Shown: one piece after another, positions 22,587-31,111 of the stretch | Position numbering within the stretch: the stretch's first letter is position 1 | Layout: each line of letters opens with the position of its first letter | DNA from: CAYOSF01 sp964406605 | GTDB taxonomy: Bacteria; Chloroflexota; Dehalococcoidia; DSTF01; RBG-16-68-14 | Direction of reading: 5' to 3' | Length of the DNA stretch: 64,000 bases | Assembly: GCA_964406605.1 (NCBI GenBank) | Contig: CAYOSF010000013.1 | Coordinates: forward strand, 39,248-103,247 | Made by a program: the position numbers and the translations under genes | Notes under the pieces: generated by a model | Seen by the model: only the letters and a program-made list of their open reading frames with translations | The model's database searches: none | Told to the model about the DNA's origin: nothing

Positions 22587-23561
22587 TCAGCCCTCGTCCG
22601 AGTCCGCTTCCGGCTCGACGGCGGGTGACTCAACCGCGGTGCCGCCCGGCGGGGTCTCCGAGAAGCTGCGGCCCTCACCAGTTCCAAGCGGTGGCTCCAG
22701 CGGCTGGACGGTGATCGGCTCCGACGGAAGCGGGTTCATCGCGTTCTGAAGGTCCGGTCCGGATACGTCGCCGCCCGAGACGTCGTTCGCGAAGCTTCGC
22801 TCCTCGTCAGTACCCAGCGCGCGGACCTGAAAGAGCGGGGCGCCTTCGGTCACAAAGAACGCGAACAGGCTGCCGTCAACGAGCACCCGCTCGTTGCTCT
22901 TCACCGGATATCGAGCCTGCCCCACGACTCTGTTCACGTCCAAGCGCCACACCTCCTCCGCAGGGAGCCAGTGCAGCTCGTACCAGCGGTTCGCGTCGAA
23001 GAGGAAACTCAGATCGAAATCACCGGAGGGGATACCCGTCTGCGCCGGCTTGTCGTTCAGAAAGAAGCCACCGATGTCGTAGGAGTGGCCGGCATCGTCC
23101 AGCGGGAAATCGCCAGCCAGCAGACCCCCGATGACAACCAGCTTGCCCTCCGGGAAGTGCTCCCCCGGCTGCGAGCAGACGACCACCCGGCCGCCCTCCG
23201 GACCTCCGCATGCAAACAGTTCATCAAGCGTGGCTGCCGCCTCCGTCGAGACGTCGATGGACAGCGCGAAATAGCCGCGCAGGTCGAGGAAGGGCGCTTC
23301 GAAGCCCGACCTCTCGTCATCGATGCCGTAGAGCGGCCCGCTGTCCTCGTCGACGGAGAACGCGACATCCGCTCTGCTGTCGGGCGCCACCCCGATCTCG
23401 TTCAGGAACGCATCCAGCTCGTCCGGGATCACGCCGGCCTCCAGCGTCGGCAGGGGCGTCATTGCGGGCAGCCTCCCGCCGCCATCGCCCCCGCAGGCGG
23501 TCAGCAGCAGGGCTGTCGCGCCGGCCACGGCTGCAAGAAGAGAAACGTGTCGGATGCGCAC
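22587..23561 (-). CDS. Exported lipoprotein of unknown function
   Basis: 324 residues with a lipoprotein signal peptide: hydrophobic core and lipobox LTAC with C23, then GGDGGG. The mature part begins LPTLEAGVIPDELDAFLNEIG and has a central beta-rich region (GGFFLNDKPAQTG, WYELHWLPAEEVWRLDVNRVV) and a Pro/Glu-rich unstructured C-terminus. I do not recognise a domain. It is convergent with the CoA-transferase genes and divergent from the acyl-CoA lyase gene. It may simply be an envelope protein unrelated to either. Confidence 0.7.
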   Translation of the reverse strand: MRIRHVSLLAAVAGATALLLTACGGDGGGRLPAMTPLPTLEAGVIPDELDAFLNEIGVAPDSRADVAFSVDEDSGPLYGIDDERSGFEAPFLDLRGYFALSIDVSTEAAATLDELFACGGPEGGRVVVCSQPGEHFPEGKLVVIGGLLAGDFPLDDAGHSYDIGGFFLNDKPAQTGIPSGDFDLSFLFDANRWYELHWLPAEEVWRLDVNRVVGQARYPVKSNERVLVDGSLFAFFVTEGAPLFQVRALGTDEERSFANDVSGGDVSGPDLQNAMNPLPSEPITVQPLEPPLGTGEGRSFSETPPGGTAVESPAVEPEADSDEG

Positions 23562-23675
23562 GGTCGGACCTCCCGTCTATGGCTCGCGAAGAACAGAGCC
23601 GGACTGATCGCACTATACCCAGCGATGCGCGGGAGCGGAAGAAGGCGCGGCTCCACGGGGGCGCGTCGCGCTCGC

Positions 23676-23704
23676 TTGACAGCCCACCGGCCGTGCGGCA
23701 TGAT
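23676..23704 (+). promoter_or_regulatory. Promoter of the acyl-CoA lyase gene
   Basis: TTGACA (23676-23681), 17-bp spacer, CATGAT (23699-23704), about 48 bp before the ATG, with TTAGGAG as ribosome-binding site. Confidence 0.6.
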
Positions 23705-23752
23705 GCCTTCCGTCTACTTCCGAACCGCTATCTCACTCGTTAGGAGCGCACC

Positions 23753-25405
23753 ATGGCAGAGATCAACGGAGCGACGCTGATTGCGCGCAGCCTCAAGCAG
23801 CACGGCATCGAGTACATGTTCGGCATCGTCGGCGTGCCGGTAGTGCCGGTCGCCGTGGCGAGCATGCAGGCCGGCATCAAGTACTACGGCATGCGGCACG
23901 AGCAGTCCGCCTCCTACGCCGCGCAGGCCGCCTCCTACCTGATCGGCCGGCCCGGCGCCTGCCTGACGGTATCCGGCCCCGGCATGACCAACGCCATCTC
24001 CGGCCTGGCCAATGCGTGGTCGAACTGCTGGCCCATGGTGCTCCTCGGCGGTTCGTCCGATACCAAGCAGGCCGGCATGGGCGCCTTCCAGGAGACCCCG
24101 CAGGTCGAAGCGGCCCGTCCCTTCGTCAAGTACGCAGCCCAAATCGACCGCGCCGAGCGGATCCCCTACTACGTGGAACAGGCGGTCCGGACATCGATGT
24201 ACGGCAGGCCCGGCCCGGTCTATCTCGACCTGCCCGGAGACGTCATCGATGCAAAGCTCGACGATGAGGCCGTCGTGATGCCGCCGCGCGTTCCCGACGT
24301 GCCGCGGCCTCTCGCCGACCCGACGGCCGTACTGGCGGCGCTCGATACGCTGCGGCGGGCCGAGCGGCCACTCGTGATCGTGGGGAAAGGCGCGGCCTAC
24401 TCTCGTGCGGAGGATGAGGTGCGCGAGTTCATCGAGAAGACGCAGCTCCCGTACCTGGCGGCGCCGATGGCCAAGGGCCTCCTGCCAGACGACCACCCGC
24501 TCTCCGTCGCGGCCGCCCGCTCCTACGCGCTGCAAAACGCCGATGTCGTCTTCCTGCTGGCCGCGCGGCTGAACTGGATCATGCACTTCGGTCTGCCGCC
24601 ACGGTTCGCGGAGGGTGTGCGGGTCATCCAGCTCGACATCGCGGGCGAGGAGATCGGCAGGAACGTGCCGGCGGAGGTGGCGCTGGTGGGCGACGCGAAG
24701 GCCGTGGCCGGACAGCTCGTCGCCTCGCTTGAGGAGCGGCCCTGGCAGTTCGGCCCGGAGAACACCTGGCGCACGGGGCTGGCGAAGAAGATCGAGGAGA
24801 ACGTGGCCAACACCGAGCCGATGCTGAACGACGACTCGACGCCGATGGGCTACTATCGCGTGCTGCGCGAGATCCGCGACCTGCTGCCGAAGGACGCGAT
24901 CCTGGTGAACGAGGGCGCGAACACGATGGACATCGGCCGGCAGGTGCTGCCCAACTACCTGCCCCGCCACCGCCTGGACGCGGGATCGTTCGGGACGATG
25001 GGACTCGGCCTGCCCTACGCCATCGCCGCCCAGGCCGTCCACCCCGACAAGCGCGTGGTCGCGGTGGAGGGCGACTCAGCCTTCGGTTTCAGCGGCATGG
25101 AGGTCGAAGTGGCCTGCCGCTACGGAATGCCCATCACGTTCGTCATCGTGAACAACAACGGCATCATGGGCGGGACGGACGAGCTGAACCCCGACTTCAT
25201 CCCGCCGTACTCATACCTGCCCAAGGCGCACTACGAGAAGATGATCGAGGGGTTCGGCGGGCTGGGTTTCTACTGCGAGAAGCCGGACGAGATCGCGCCG
25301 GCGCTGGAGCAGGCGTTCGCCAGCGGCAAGCCCTGCATCGTCAACATCATGATCGACCCGCGCGCCCGCCGCCGGCCCCAGCAGTTCGGCTGGCTGACGA
25401 GGTAG
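23753..25405 (+). CDS. Thiamine-diphosphate 2-hydroxyacyl-CoA lyase / oxalyl-CoA decarboxylase family
   Basis: 550 residues. The cofactor-activating glutamate is E50 (MRHEQSASYAA). The ThDP/Mg site is GDSAFGFSGMEVE ... NNNGI. NEGANTMDIGR, PRHRLDAGSFGTMG and the C-terminal FGWLTR end match 2-hydroxyacyl-CoA lyases (HACL) more closely than oxalyl-CoA decarboxylases, which share the first motif. HACLs cleave 2-hydroxyacyl-CoA to formyl-CoA and an aldehyde, reversibly. The neighbouring CoA-transferases would supply the CoA thioester. This is either an alpha-oxidation type pathway or oxalate/2-hydroxyisobutyrate-like degradation. Other ThDP enzymes (acetolactate synthase) are excluded by these motifs. 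Confidence 0.85.
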   Translation: MAEINGATLIARSLKQHGIEYMFGIVGVPVVPVAVASMQAGIKYYGMRHEQSASYAAQAASYLIGRPGACLTVSGPGMTNAISGLANAWSNCWPMVLLGGSSDTKQAGMGAFQETPQVEAARPFVKYAAQIDRAERIPYYVEQAVRTSMYGRPGPVYLDLPGDVIDAKLDDEAVVMPPRVPDVPRPLADPTAVLAALDTLRRAERPLVIVGKGAAYSRAEDEVREFIEKTQLPYLAAPMAKGLLPDDHPLSVAAARSYALQNADVVFLLAARLNWIMHFGLPPRFAEGVRVIQLDIAGEEIGRNVPAEVALVGDAKAVAGQLVASLEERPWQFGPENTWRTGLAKKIEENVANTEPMLNDDSTPMGYYRVLREIRDLLPKDAILVNEGANTMDIGRQVLPNYLPRHRLDAGSFGTMGLGLPYAIAAQAVHPDKRVVAVEGDSAFGFSGMEVEVACRYGMPITFVIVNNNGIMGGTDELNPDFIPPYSYLPKAHYEKMIEGFGGLGFYCEKPDEIAPALEQAFASGKPCIVNIMIDPRARRRPQQFGWLTR

Positions 25406-25538
25406 GCACGAGAGCGCAACCACCGACTCCCTGACCTGCGGTATCTCGTGCAAGGGCGCCGACCACTCGCCAGAGAGAAACAGGCTCCTGTTGCCGCCTG
25501 TACAGCAGGAGCCCGCAGATGACGTTCCGTGCCAGCAG

Positions 25539-27068
25539 CTAGCCGACCGCGGCCGCGCCGGCCTTCCCCTGGATGACGGCCAGATCGTCGAGCTGGATGC
25601 GCAGCCAGTCCTCCAGGCCGTGATCCAGGACGGCCTGCAGGAGAAGCGCGGCCCGGTCCCGGCGTTCTTCGGCCGACATCCACAGCGCCACGTGCAACGC
25701 CGCTGCCGTCCCCTCGATGTCATCCGGGTGGACGGGCAGCGCGCCGCGCCGCAGCTCTGAGTAGGCGCCGGCGGTCTCCGAAAGCACCAGCACGCCGTGC
25801 CGCCGGTTCAGCACCGGCCCCTCCTTCGAGACCAGGTTCATCCCGTCTCGATAGGAGTTGACCAGCAGCACGTCGTAGAGGGTCATGGCGACCAGCGCCT
25901 GGAGACGGTTGTGCTCGTGATACACCTTGACCGGCGTCCAGCCGGGCCAGCCGTGCCGCGCGTTGATCGACCTCACCAACCTGAAGGTCTCCTGGATGTA
26001 GGCGCGGTACTCGGGAATACCGCCGCGAGACGGCACCAGGAAGCAGAGGAACTTCACCCGTCCCGCCCACTCCGGGTGGCGCTCCAGCAGCAGGTCGAAC
26101 GCCTCCAAGCCGGCAACGATGTTCTTGCTCGGGTCGAGCCTATCCACGCGCACGATGGTCCGCTCGCCCAGCTCGGGTGCCAGCTTCGCGCGGTACACTT
26201 GCGCCTCCGGCGACGACAGCCGAGCGTGCAGGTCGGAGACGTCCACCGATATCGGGTTCGCCCATACCCGCGTTCGGTGCCCCTGACGGACGACCACCGC
26301 CCCCTCTCCGGCCAGGTGCGCGTCCGGCAGGAAGGCGTGGCACGTCAGCGAGAAGTTGCGCGCGCACTGCTCCGTCTGGAAGACGACGCTGTCGTTGGCC
26401 AGCATCCCCTCGCATATCGACGCGACGATCGCGCGCGGAAACTGCTGCCACTCCTCCGCATCCGGCCAGGGAACGTGCACGAAATGCTGCAGCGCGGCGT
26501 CCGGCACCCGTTCGCGGATGGCGAGAGGCGCAGCATAGAGATGATAGTCATGGAGCATGACCTGCCCCGCACCCTGGTAGCGCAGCTCCTCGACGACCGC
26601 CCGGCCGAAGGCCTCGTTGACGGGCAGATATCCCCGTTCCCAGGCGTGCAGCGCTTCATCGCGAGGGTCGGCATGCCGCAGGTGACGCCACAGGGAGTGT
26701 TGGAGGAACCAGAGGAGCGGATTGCAGAACACGCCGTAGTGCAGACGGTAGGCTTCGGGAGACGAAACCACGGTGCGCAGGCGGCCTCCGTCCCCGAACT
26801 CGGTAGCCACGCCTCCGGCGACCGGCGTGCGCTTCGTGGCGCTGGCAATCCAGGTGACGGGCCTCGACTGGGCGACGCACTCCAGAGCCGTCGCCAGCCC
26901 GCCCGCGGCGCGACGCTTGGTCAGGTTACCGGCCCCGTCCGTCACGTACTCCACGGGACCGCGGTTGCTGACGACCAGCAGACGACCAGGGGACGGGCCG
27001 CTGGCCGCCCCGGCTGTCAACCTCCTGTCCGTACGGGTCTGCATCATGGCCTCCTTTCCATGCGGCAC
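25539..27068 (-). CDS. otsA: Trehalose-6-phosphate synthase (GT20)
   Basis: 509 residues. LLVVSNRGPVEY and AAGGLATALE bind the donor phosphate near the N-terminus. VMLHDYHLYAAPLAIR, HVPWPDAEEWQQFP, VDRLDPSKNIVAGLEAFDLLL and NSYRDGMNLVSKEGPV follow in the order of GT20 enzymes. It makes trehalose-6-phosphate from a nucleotide-glucose and glucose-6-phosphate in the cytoplasm. The phosphatase gene otsB lies upstream on the same strand, which favours trehalose over glucosylglycerol-phosphate synthesis. The DYHLY and HVPWP regions differ slightly from the textbook forms. The gene is controlled by a c-di-AMP riboswitch in its 5' leader, consistent with an osmolyte role. Confidence 0.9.
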   Translation of the reverse strand: MPHGKEAMMQTRTDRRLTAGAASGPSPGRLLVVSNRGPVEYVTDGAGNLTKRRAAGGLATALECVAQSRPVTWIASATKRTPVAGGVATEFGDGGRLRTVVSSPEAYRLHYGVFCNPLLWFLQHSLWRHLRHADPRDEALHAWERGYLPVNEAFGRAVVEELRYQGAGQVMLHDYHLYAAPLAIRERVPDAALQHFVHVPWPDAEEWQQFPRAIVASICEGMLANDSVVFQTEQCARNFSLTCHAFLPDAHLAGEGAVVVRQGHRTRVWANPISVDVSDLHARLSSPEAQVYRAKLAPELGERTIVRVDRLDPSKNIVAGLEAFDLLLERHPEWAGRVKFLCFLVPSRGGIPEYRAYIQETFRLVRSINARHGWPGWTPVKVYHEHNRLQALVAMTLYDVLLVNSYRDGMNLVSKEGPVLNRRHGVLVLSETAGAYSELRRGALPVHPDDIEGTAAALHVALWMSAEERRDRAALLLQAVLDHGLEDWLRIQLDDLAVIQGKAGAAAVG

Positions 27069-27248
27069 CGGTGCGTCCGTTCCTCACCAGCGCATGCGCA
27101 CGCTCCGCCCACGCTGAGTGTCGCGCCTGCTCGGCGCGTCACCCTGCAGCCTGCATACCAGCAGGCTGCCCCCTCCTTCGACTATGCGGCCACTCTGCGA
27201 ACGAGTGCGGAGCCTCGCCGGCTCCTGCGGCGCTTTCCTACGCCTCAG

Positions 27249-27275
27249 AAAAAGAGACCGGAGGACAGCCTCCGG
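27249..27275 (-). terminator. Rho-independent terminator in the otsA leader (riboswitch expression platform)
   Basis: Reading the minus strand: stem CCGGAGG, loop CTGT, stem CCTCCGG, then TCTCTTTTT. It lies about 30 nt after the riboswitch aptamer and about 180 nt before the otsA start codon. A terminator here would switch otsA off when the aptamer is occupied. Confidence 0.8.
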
Positions 27276-27305
27276 CCCGTTCAGCACACTCACTCCTCTT
27301 CCAGT

Positions 27306-27421
27306 GGCCTACGAGGTTAGCTGACGGGTTAGGGCTGAAAGACACTACCCCTCCCGCAATCGCGGGATACACCCCAGGGAAACCCTTGGTTCCCCCGTTC
27401 CCACAAAGTGGGATTCGGCCC
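27306..27421 (-). ncRNA. c-di-AMP riboswitch (ydaO-yuaA type)
   Basis: On the minus strand the order is GGCCGAATCC, GGGAACGGGGGAACCA, TGGGGTGTATCC, GGGGTAG, CTTTCAGCCC, AACCCGTCAGCTAACCTCG and a closing GGCC. These are the conserved blocks of the ydaO-yuaA aptamer in the correct order and spacing, with the pairing 5' GGCC / 3' GGCC ends. The ligand is cyclic di-AMP, a signal of osmotic and cell-wall state. It lies in the leader of otsA, between a strong promoter and an intrinsic terminator; known members repress on ligand binding. Exact aptamer limits are approximate. Confidence 0.88.
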
Positions 27422-27456
27422 TTATTCGCTTGGTAAACCACCCCAAAGCTGCACGA

Positions 27457-27486
27457 AGTCTACCAACTCCACCAGGGGGCTGTCAA
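27457..27486 (-). promoter_or_regulatory. Promoter of the riboswitch-otsA transcript
   Basis: Reading the minus strand: -35 TTGACA (27486-27481), 18-bp spacer, -10 TAGACT (27462-27457). Transcription would start about 30 nt before the c-di-AMP aptamer. The 160 bases between this promoter and otsB hold no other feature I can see. Confidence 0.65.
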
Positions 27487-27646
27487 GTTCTGGGCCTGTT
27501 ATGTTAAGGTGCGTAGCTGGATGCCTTCTTCTCCACGCCCGGTCTCAAGATGCTCAACGGATCGCTAAAGGATGCCTCCAGTCGGAAGGGTAGGAATGGA
27601 TTCGTTGCGCCCCGGAAGCCGCCGGCCGTGCGATCGTGCTTGACCG

Positions 27647-28402
27647 CTAGGAATCTTGGAGGAGCCGGAGGAGCAGCCGGTGCAGTCCGTGGACGCCGTC
27701 CACCGTGGTGTCGGCCGCAGCGACGACGGCCTCCGGCGTCTCGGAACCGTGCAGCACGGCCACGCTCAGCCCTTCGATGCCGCCGCGGGCGCGGCGCTCG
27801 GACAGGGCCTGGAACATCGCGACGTCCGTGAGATCGTCGCCGGCAACGAGGACCCGCTCCGGCGCAAAGCGCTCGATCAGCCAGTCCAGGGCGGTCCCCT
27901 TGTCGTGCTCCACGGCCGGGGCTACCTCGATCACCATCTTGCCTGATCTGGGTCGCAAGCCCGGCGGCAGGTGCGAGTCGATGCTGCGGCGGAGTCGCTC
28001 CGATACCTCGAGCGGCGCTGCTACGCGCCGGTAGTGAAAGGCGACGCTCCAGCGCTTCCGCTCCACATAGGGGGCCGCCTCCGGAACGTCCGCAGTGACC
28101 TGATCGATCAGCTTCTCCAGCTCCGGAGCCGCGTTCTCGGCGGAGAACAGCGGACGCAGACCCCCCTCGTCCAGCACCTCCAGGCCGTGCGCGCCGATGC
28201 AGGGGATGAAATCGATACCGACCATGCGCCGCACCTCGCCGGCGTCCCTTCCGCTGATGAGCCACAGACGAAAGCGATCGGAGAGCCGCCGCAAGGTTGT
28301 CCGCAACTCGTCGTCTACTGCCGCCGCTGCCGGTGACGGTGCAATGGCGCTGATGGTGCCGTCGACATCGAGGGCGACGAGCGTGCGCTCTCCCGGTTGC
28401 AT
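27647..28402 (-). CDS. otsB: Trehalose-6-phosphate phosphatase
   Basis: 251 residues from the ATG at 28402. HAD superfamily motif I is LVALDVDGTISAIAP (nucleophile Asp in DVDGT), motif II is WLISGRDA, and the C-terminal VLVAGDDLTDVAMF carries the Mg-binding acidic pair. The cap domain has GAHGLEVL. It removes phosphate from trehalose-6-phosphate. The start is uncertain: a helix LDTFLDRV upstream of M1 looks genuine, so a GTG near 28453 or 28430 may be used. The frame continues to 28681, but that overlaps tldD. The otsA promoter and riboswitch come between otsB and otsA, so otsB is partly independent of the riboswitch. Confidence 0.88.
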   Translation of the reverse strand: MQPGERTLVALDVDGTISAIAPSPAAAAVDDELRTTLRRLSDRFRLWLISGRDAGEVRRMVGIDFIPCIGAHGLEVLDEGGLRPLFSAENAAPELEKLIDQVTADVPEAAPYVERKRWSVAFHYRRVAAPLEVSERLRRSIDSHLPPGLRPRSGKMVIEVAPAVEHDKGTALDWLIERFAPERVLVAGDDLTDVAMFQALSERRARGGIEGLSVAVLHGSETPEAVVAAADTTVDGVHGLHRLLLRLLQDS

Positions 28403-28649
28403 CCTCACCCGGTCCAGGAACGTGTCCAAATCCACAGCGCTCTCGGCCCCCACGACCTCCCGGCCCGCCGAGCGCCGTTGGCAAAGGAACTCGGAGTCCG
28501 GGCGCAGGGTGTAGTCATCGTACCTGTCATCGCGCCCGCCGACCAGCCAGCACGGGCGCCGGTTGACATCAGTCACCACAAGACTATGATGCCAGTGGGA
28601 ACACACCGGGATACTGATCGGACCGCTTCTGGCCGGCAAGGAGGAGATC

Positions 28650-30092
28650 ATGCGCGACCTCGCTCTACGCGCTCTGGACACCGCCCGCAGCCGGGGCGCC
28701 TACTACGCGGACGTTCGCGTGCTGAGAGAGCAGGCGGAGTCCGTCACCGTCAAACTGCAGAACGTGGAAGGCCTCACCTACGACGAATCGATAGGTTTCG
28801 GCGTGCGCGTGCTCGTGGACGGCTACTGGGGTTTCGCCAGCAGCCACGCCATGACGACGGAGGAGGCGGACAGGGTGGCGGCGGAGGCGGTCCGGATCGC
28901 GCGCGCGTCGGCGGCGGTGCGGGGGAAGCCGGCGGACATCGGGCCGGAGGTCGCGATCGTCGACAGCTACACGACGCCCGTGCAAAAGGACCCGTTCGCG
29001 GTTCCGCTGGACGAGAAGATCGCGCTCCTGCTGGGCGCCACCGAGGCGATGGCAGGCGTCTCCAACATCGTCATGGCGGAGGGGAGCACCTACTGCCAGC
29101 GAATAGAGAAGCTATTCGTCAGCACCGAGGGCAGCGAGATCCAGCAGACGCTGGTGGAGACCGGGTGCGGCATCGAGGCTACGGCGGTAGACGAAGGGGA
29201 GGTACAGGGGCGCTCCTATCCGAACAGCGTGGGGCGCCACCAGGGGACGGAGGGCTGGGAGTTCGTGGAGCGCTGGGACCTGCCTGGGAACGCACTCCGG
29301 GTGGCCGAGGAGGCGGCCGCCATGCTGCGCGCCAAGCCGTGTCCGTCGGGCGTCACCTCGGTGATTCTGGACGGCAGCCAGGTGGCCCTTCAGGTGCACG
29401 AGTCGTGCGGCCATGCGATCGAGCTCGACCGCGTACTGGGGACGGAGGCCGCCTACGCGGGCACCAGCTTCCTCACGACGGAGAAGCTGGGCAACTTCCG
29501 CTACGGCTCGGACGCCGTCAACATCACCGCCGACGCGACGATCCAGGGCGGCCTGGGCACCTTCGCCTACGACGACGAAGGGATCCCCGCCCATTCGACG
29601 CCCGTCGTGCGCGAGGGGAACTTCGTCGGCTACCTCACGTCGCGGGAGACGGCGACCGCGCTGGGACAGACGAGCAATGGCGCGATGCGCGCATCGAGCT
29701 GGAACCGCATCCCGCTGATCCGCATGACGAACGTCAACCTCGACCCCGGCGAGTGGACGCTGGACGACCTTATCGCCGATACCGACGATGGCATCTACAT
29801 GGAGACGAACCGAAGCTGGAGCATCGACGACCGGCGGCTCAACTTCCAGTTCGGCACGGAGATCGGCCGCGAGATCAAGAACGGAAAGCTCGGCGACCTG
29901 GTCAAGAACGCCACCTACACGGGCATCACGCCCCAGTTCTGGGGCTCCTGCGACGCCGTCTGCAACCGCGACCACTGGGTGGTCTGGGGGACGCCCAACT
30001 GCGGCAAAGGGCAACCGTCGCAGGTGGCGCACACCGGGCACGGAGCAGCGCCCGCCCGCTTCCGCAACGTGCAAGTGGGGATTATGCGGTAA
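28650..30092 (+). CDS. tldD: TldD-type zinc metalloprotease subunit
   Basis: 480 residues. The active-site motif HExxxH appears as H250-E251-SCG-H255 (VHESCGHAIELDR), with the third zinc ligand cysteine in the C-terminal NCGKGQP. TldD pairs with TldE/PmbA to form a heterodimer that degrades unfolded peptides and matures some ribosomal peptides; TldD is the catalytic partner. A GGAGGAG ribosome-binding site precedes the ATG. Its partner pmbA is normally adjacent, but here lies 2.4 kb away, behind a toxin-antitoxin pair and four other genes or fragments. Confidence 0.93.
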   Translation: MRDLALRALDTARSRGAYYADVRVLREQAESVTVKLQNVEGLTYDESIGFGVRVLVDGYWGFASSHAMTTEEADRVAAEAVRIARASAAVRGKPADIGPEVAIVDSYTTPVQKDPFAVPLDEKIALLLGATEAMAGVSNIVMAEGSTYCQRIEKLFVSTEGSEIQQTLVETGCGIEATAVDEGEVQGRSYPNSVGRHQGTEGWEFVERWDLPGNALRVAEEAAAMLRAKPCPSGVTSVILDGSQVALQVHESCGHAIELDRVLGTEAAYAGTSFLTTEKLGNFRYGSDAVNITADATIQGGLGTFAYDDEGIPAHSTPVVREGNFVGYLTSRETATALGQTSNGAMRASSWNRIPLIRMTNVNLDPGEWTLDDLIADTDDGIYMETNRSWSIDDRRLNFQFGTEIGREIKNGKLGDLVKNATYTGITPQFWGSCDAVCNRDHWVVWGTPNCGKGQPSQVAHTGHGAAPARFRNVQVGIMR

Positions 30093-30112
30093 AGTCGCTT
30101 AGCGTCTTACCA

Positions 30113-30141
30113 TTGACTATCCAGTCTGACTAACGTACGAT
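30113..30141 (+). promoter_or_regulatory. Promoter of the AbrB/VapC toxin-antitoxin operon
   Basis: TTGACT (30113-30118), 17-bp spacer, TACGAT (30136-30141). A direct repeat GTCTGA occurs at 30124 and 30144, 20 bp apart, spanning the -10. It could be the antitoxin autoregulatory site. Confidence 0.6.
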
Positions 30142-30159
30142 TTGTCTGAGGAGGTAGTC

Positions 30160-30726
30160 ATGAAGGGGCCAAGAAAGCGGCATCGCTACGCTGAGCGCGT
30201 ACCGTTGATAGCGCAGGAGTTACGGCGCTTGAACCGCTCAGCCACGCGGGCAGAACTCTTCGAGGCCCTCAAGACCGAGCCAGGCGGCTTGTTCGACAAG
30301 CGTCGCCAACTGGATGCCACGTTGCGGTGGGACAAGAAGCAGAAGGGACGGGAGCCCGTCTTTCGGCCCGACGGCAGGAATCGCATAGCTCTGGGAAGCC
30401 CCCTCCCGGAGGCTGAGGCGGGAATCCCCTCAGAGCCTCAAGAATCGCGGGTCTACGACCGCGGCCAGACGGTGGTACCCAAGAAGATACGCGACGCGAT
30501 GAACGTCCAAGAGGGTTCGACCCTGGTTTGGCACGTGGAGGAAGGTGTCGCGCGCGTCGTTGCTATTCCCAAGGACCCCGTTCGTGCGCTCTACGGAATT
30601 ATGAAGGACAAAGGCCCGACGTTCGAGGAGTATCTGGCCGAACGCAACGCAGAACGCCGGCGGGAGCGCGAGCTTGAGGCAGATGAGGAGCGCCGGTGGC
30701 GTACGTACTCGACACGTCGGCGCTAG
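30160..30726 (+). CDS. AbrB/SpoVT-fold antitoxin with extra N-terminal domain
   Basis: 188 residues from the ATG at 30160, preceded by GAGGAGG (an upstream TTG at 30142 is less likely). The swapped-hairpin AbrB domain (about 95-145) reads VYDRGQTVVPKKIRDAMNVQEGSTLVWHV. Unlike standard 75-90-residue antitoxins it has an N-terminal basic helical domain of about 70 residues (HRYAERVPLIAQELRRLNRS ... LFDKRRQLDATLRW) that looks like a winged helix. The charged C-terminal helix (YLAERNAERRRERELEADEE) should wrap the toxin. The 3' end overlaps the PIN toxin gene by 31 bp. Confidence 0.85.
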   Translation: MKGPRKRHRYAERVPLIAQELRRLNRSATRAELFEALKTEPGGLFDKRRQLDATLRWDKKQKGREPVFRPDGRNRIALGSPLPEAEAGIPSEPQESRVYDRGQTVVPKKIRDAMNVQEGSTLVWHVEEGVARVVAIPKDPVRALYGIMKDKGPTFEEYLAERNAERRRERELEADEERRWRTYSTRRR

Positions 30727-31082
30727 TCGCCTACTTCAAGGCCGAACCCCCAGGCACACGAGTCAGAGACATGCTGTTGGAGCAGCCCTCGGATATCTTG
30801 CTCCCGTTCATGACCCTGATGGAGGCGGAATACGTTCTCGCTCGCACGTTTCCACCCTCGCAGGTAGACCAGTTCATCGCTACCCTGCGCGGTGTAGGAG
30901 CGCCGGTCGTGGAGTCCAACCCAGCGTGGGGTGCCGCCGCCGCCCGTCTCAAGGCCCGCGGCGGCCTCTCCCTCGCCGACGCCTGGATCGCCTCGCTCGC
31001 CTTGATATACGATGCCGAGCTGCTCCACAAGGACCCCGAGTTCGAGCGGGTCGAGGGCCTCCGGTCCAAGCGCCTTGGATAA
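30696..31082 (+). CDS. vapC: PIN-domain ribonuclease toxin (VapC family)
   Basis: 128 residues with a GTG start at 30696 (GAGGAG 5 nt upstream, inside the antitoxin gene). The PIN acidic residues are present: Asp in YVLDTSALVAYF, Glu in LMEAEYVLAR, Asp in LSLADAWIASLAL and Asp in LLHKDPEFERV. VapC toxins cleave specific tRNAs or rRNA when freed from the antitoxin. The 31-bp overlap with the AbrB-type antitoxin couples their translation. Substrate RNA unknown. Confidence 0.9.
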   Translation: MAYVLDTSALVAYFKAEPPGTRVRDMLLEQPSDILLPFMTLMEAEYVLARTFPPSQVDQFIATLRGVGAPVVESNPAWGAAAARLKARGGLSLADAWIASLALIYDAELLHKDPEFERVEGLRSKRLG

Positions 31083-31111
31083 CCGCAGAAGGAAGGTATC
31101 ATACTCTCGTC

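Noticed and set aside
28397..30133. 578-codon plus-strand frame over tldD
   Set aside because: A different frame over tldD with Arg/Gly-rich low-complexity translation; tldD in the frame starting at 28650 has the full family motifs.
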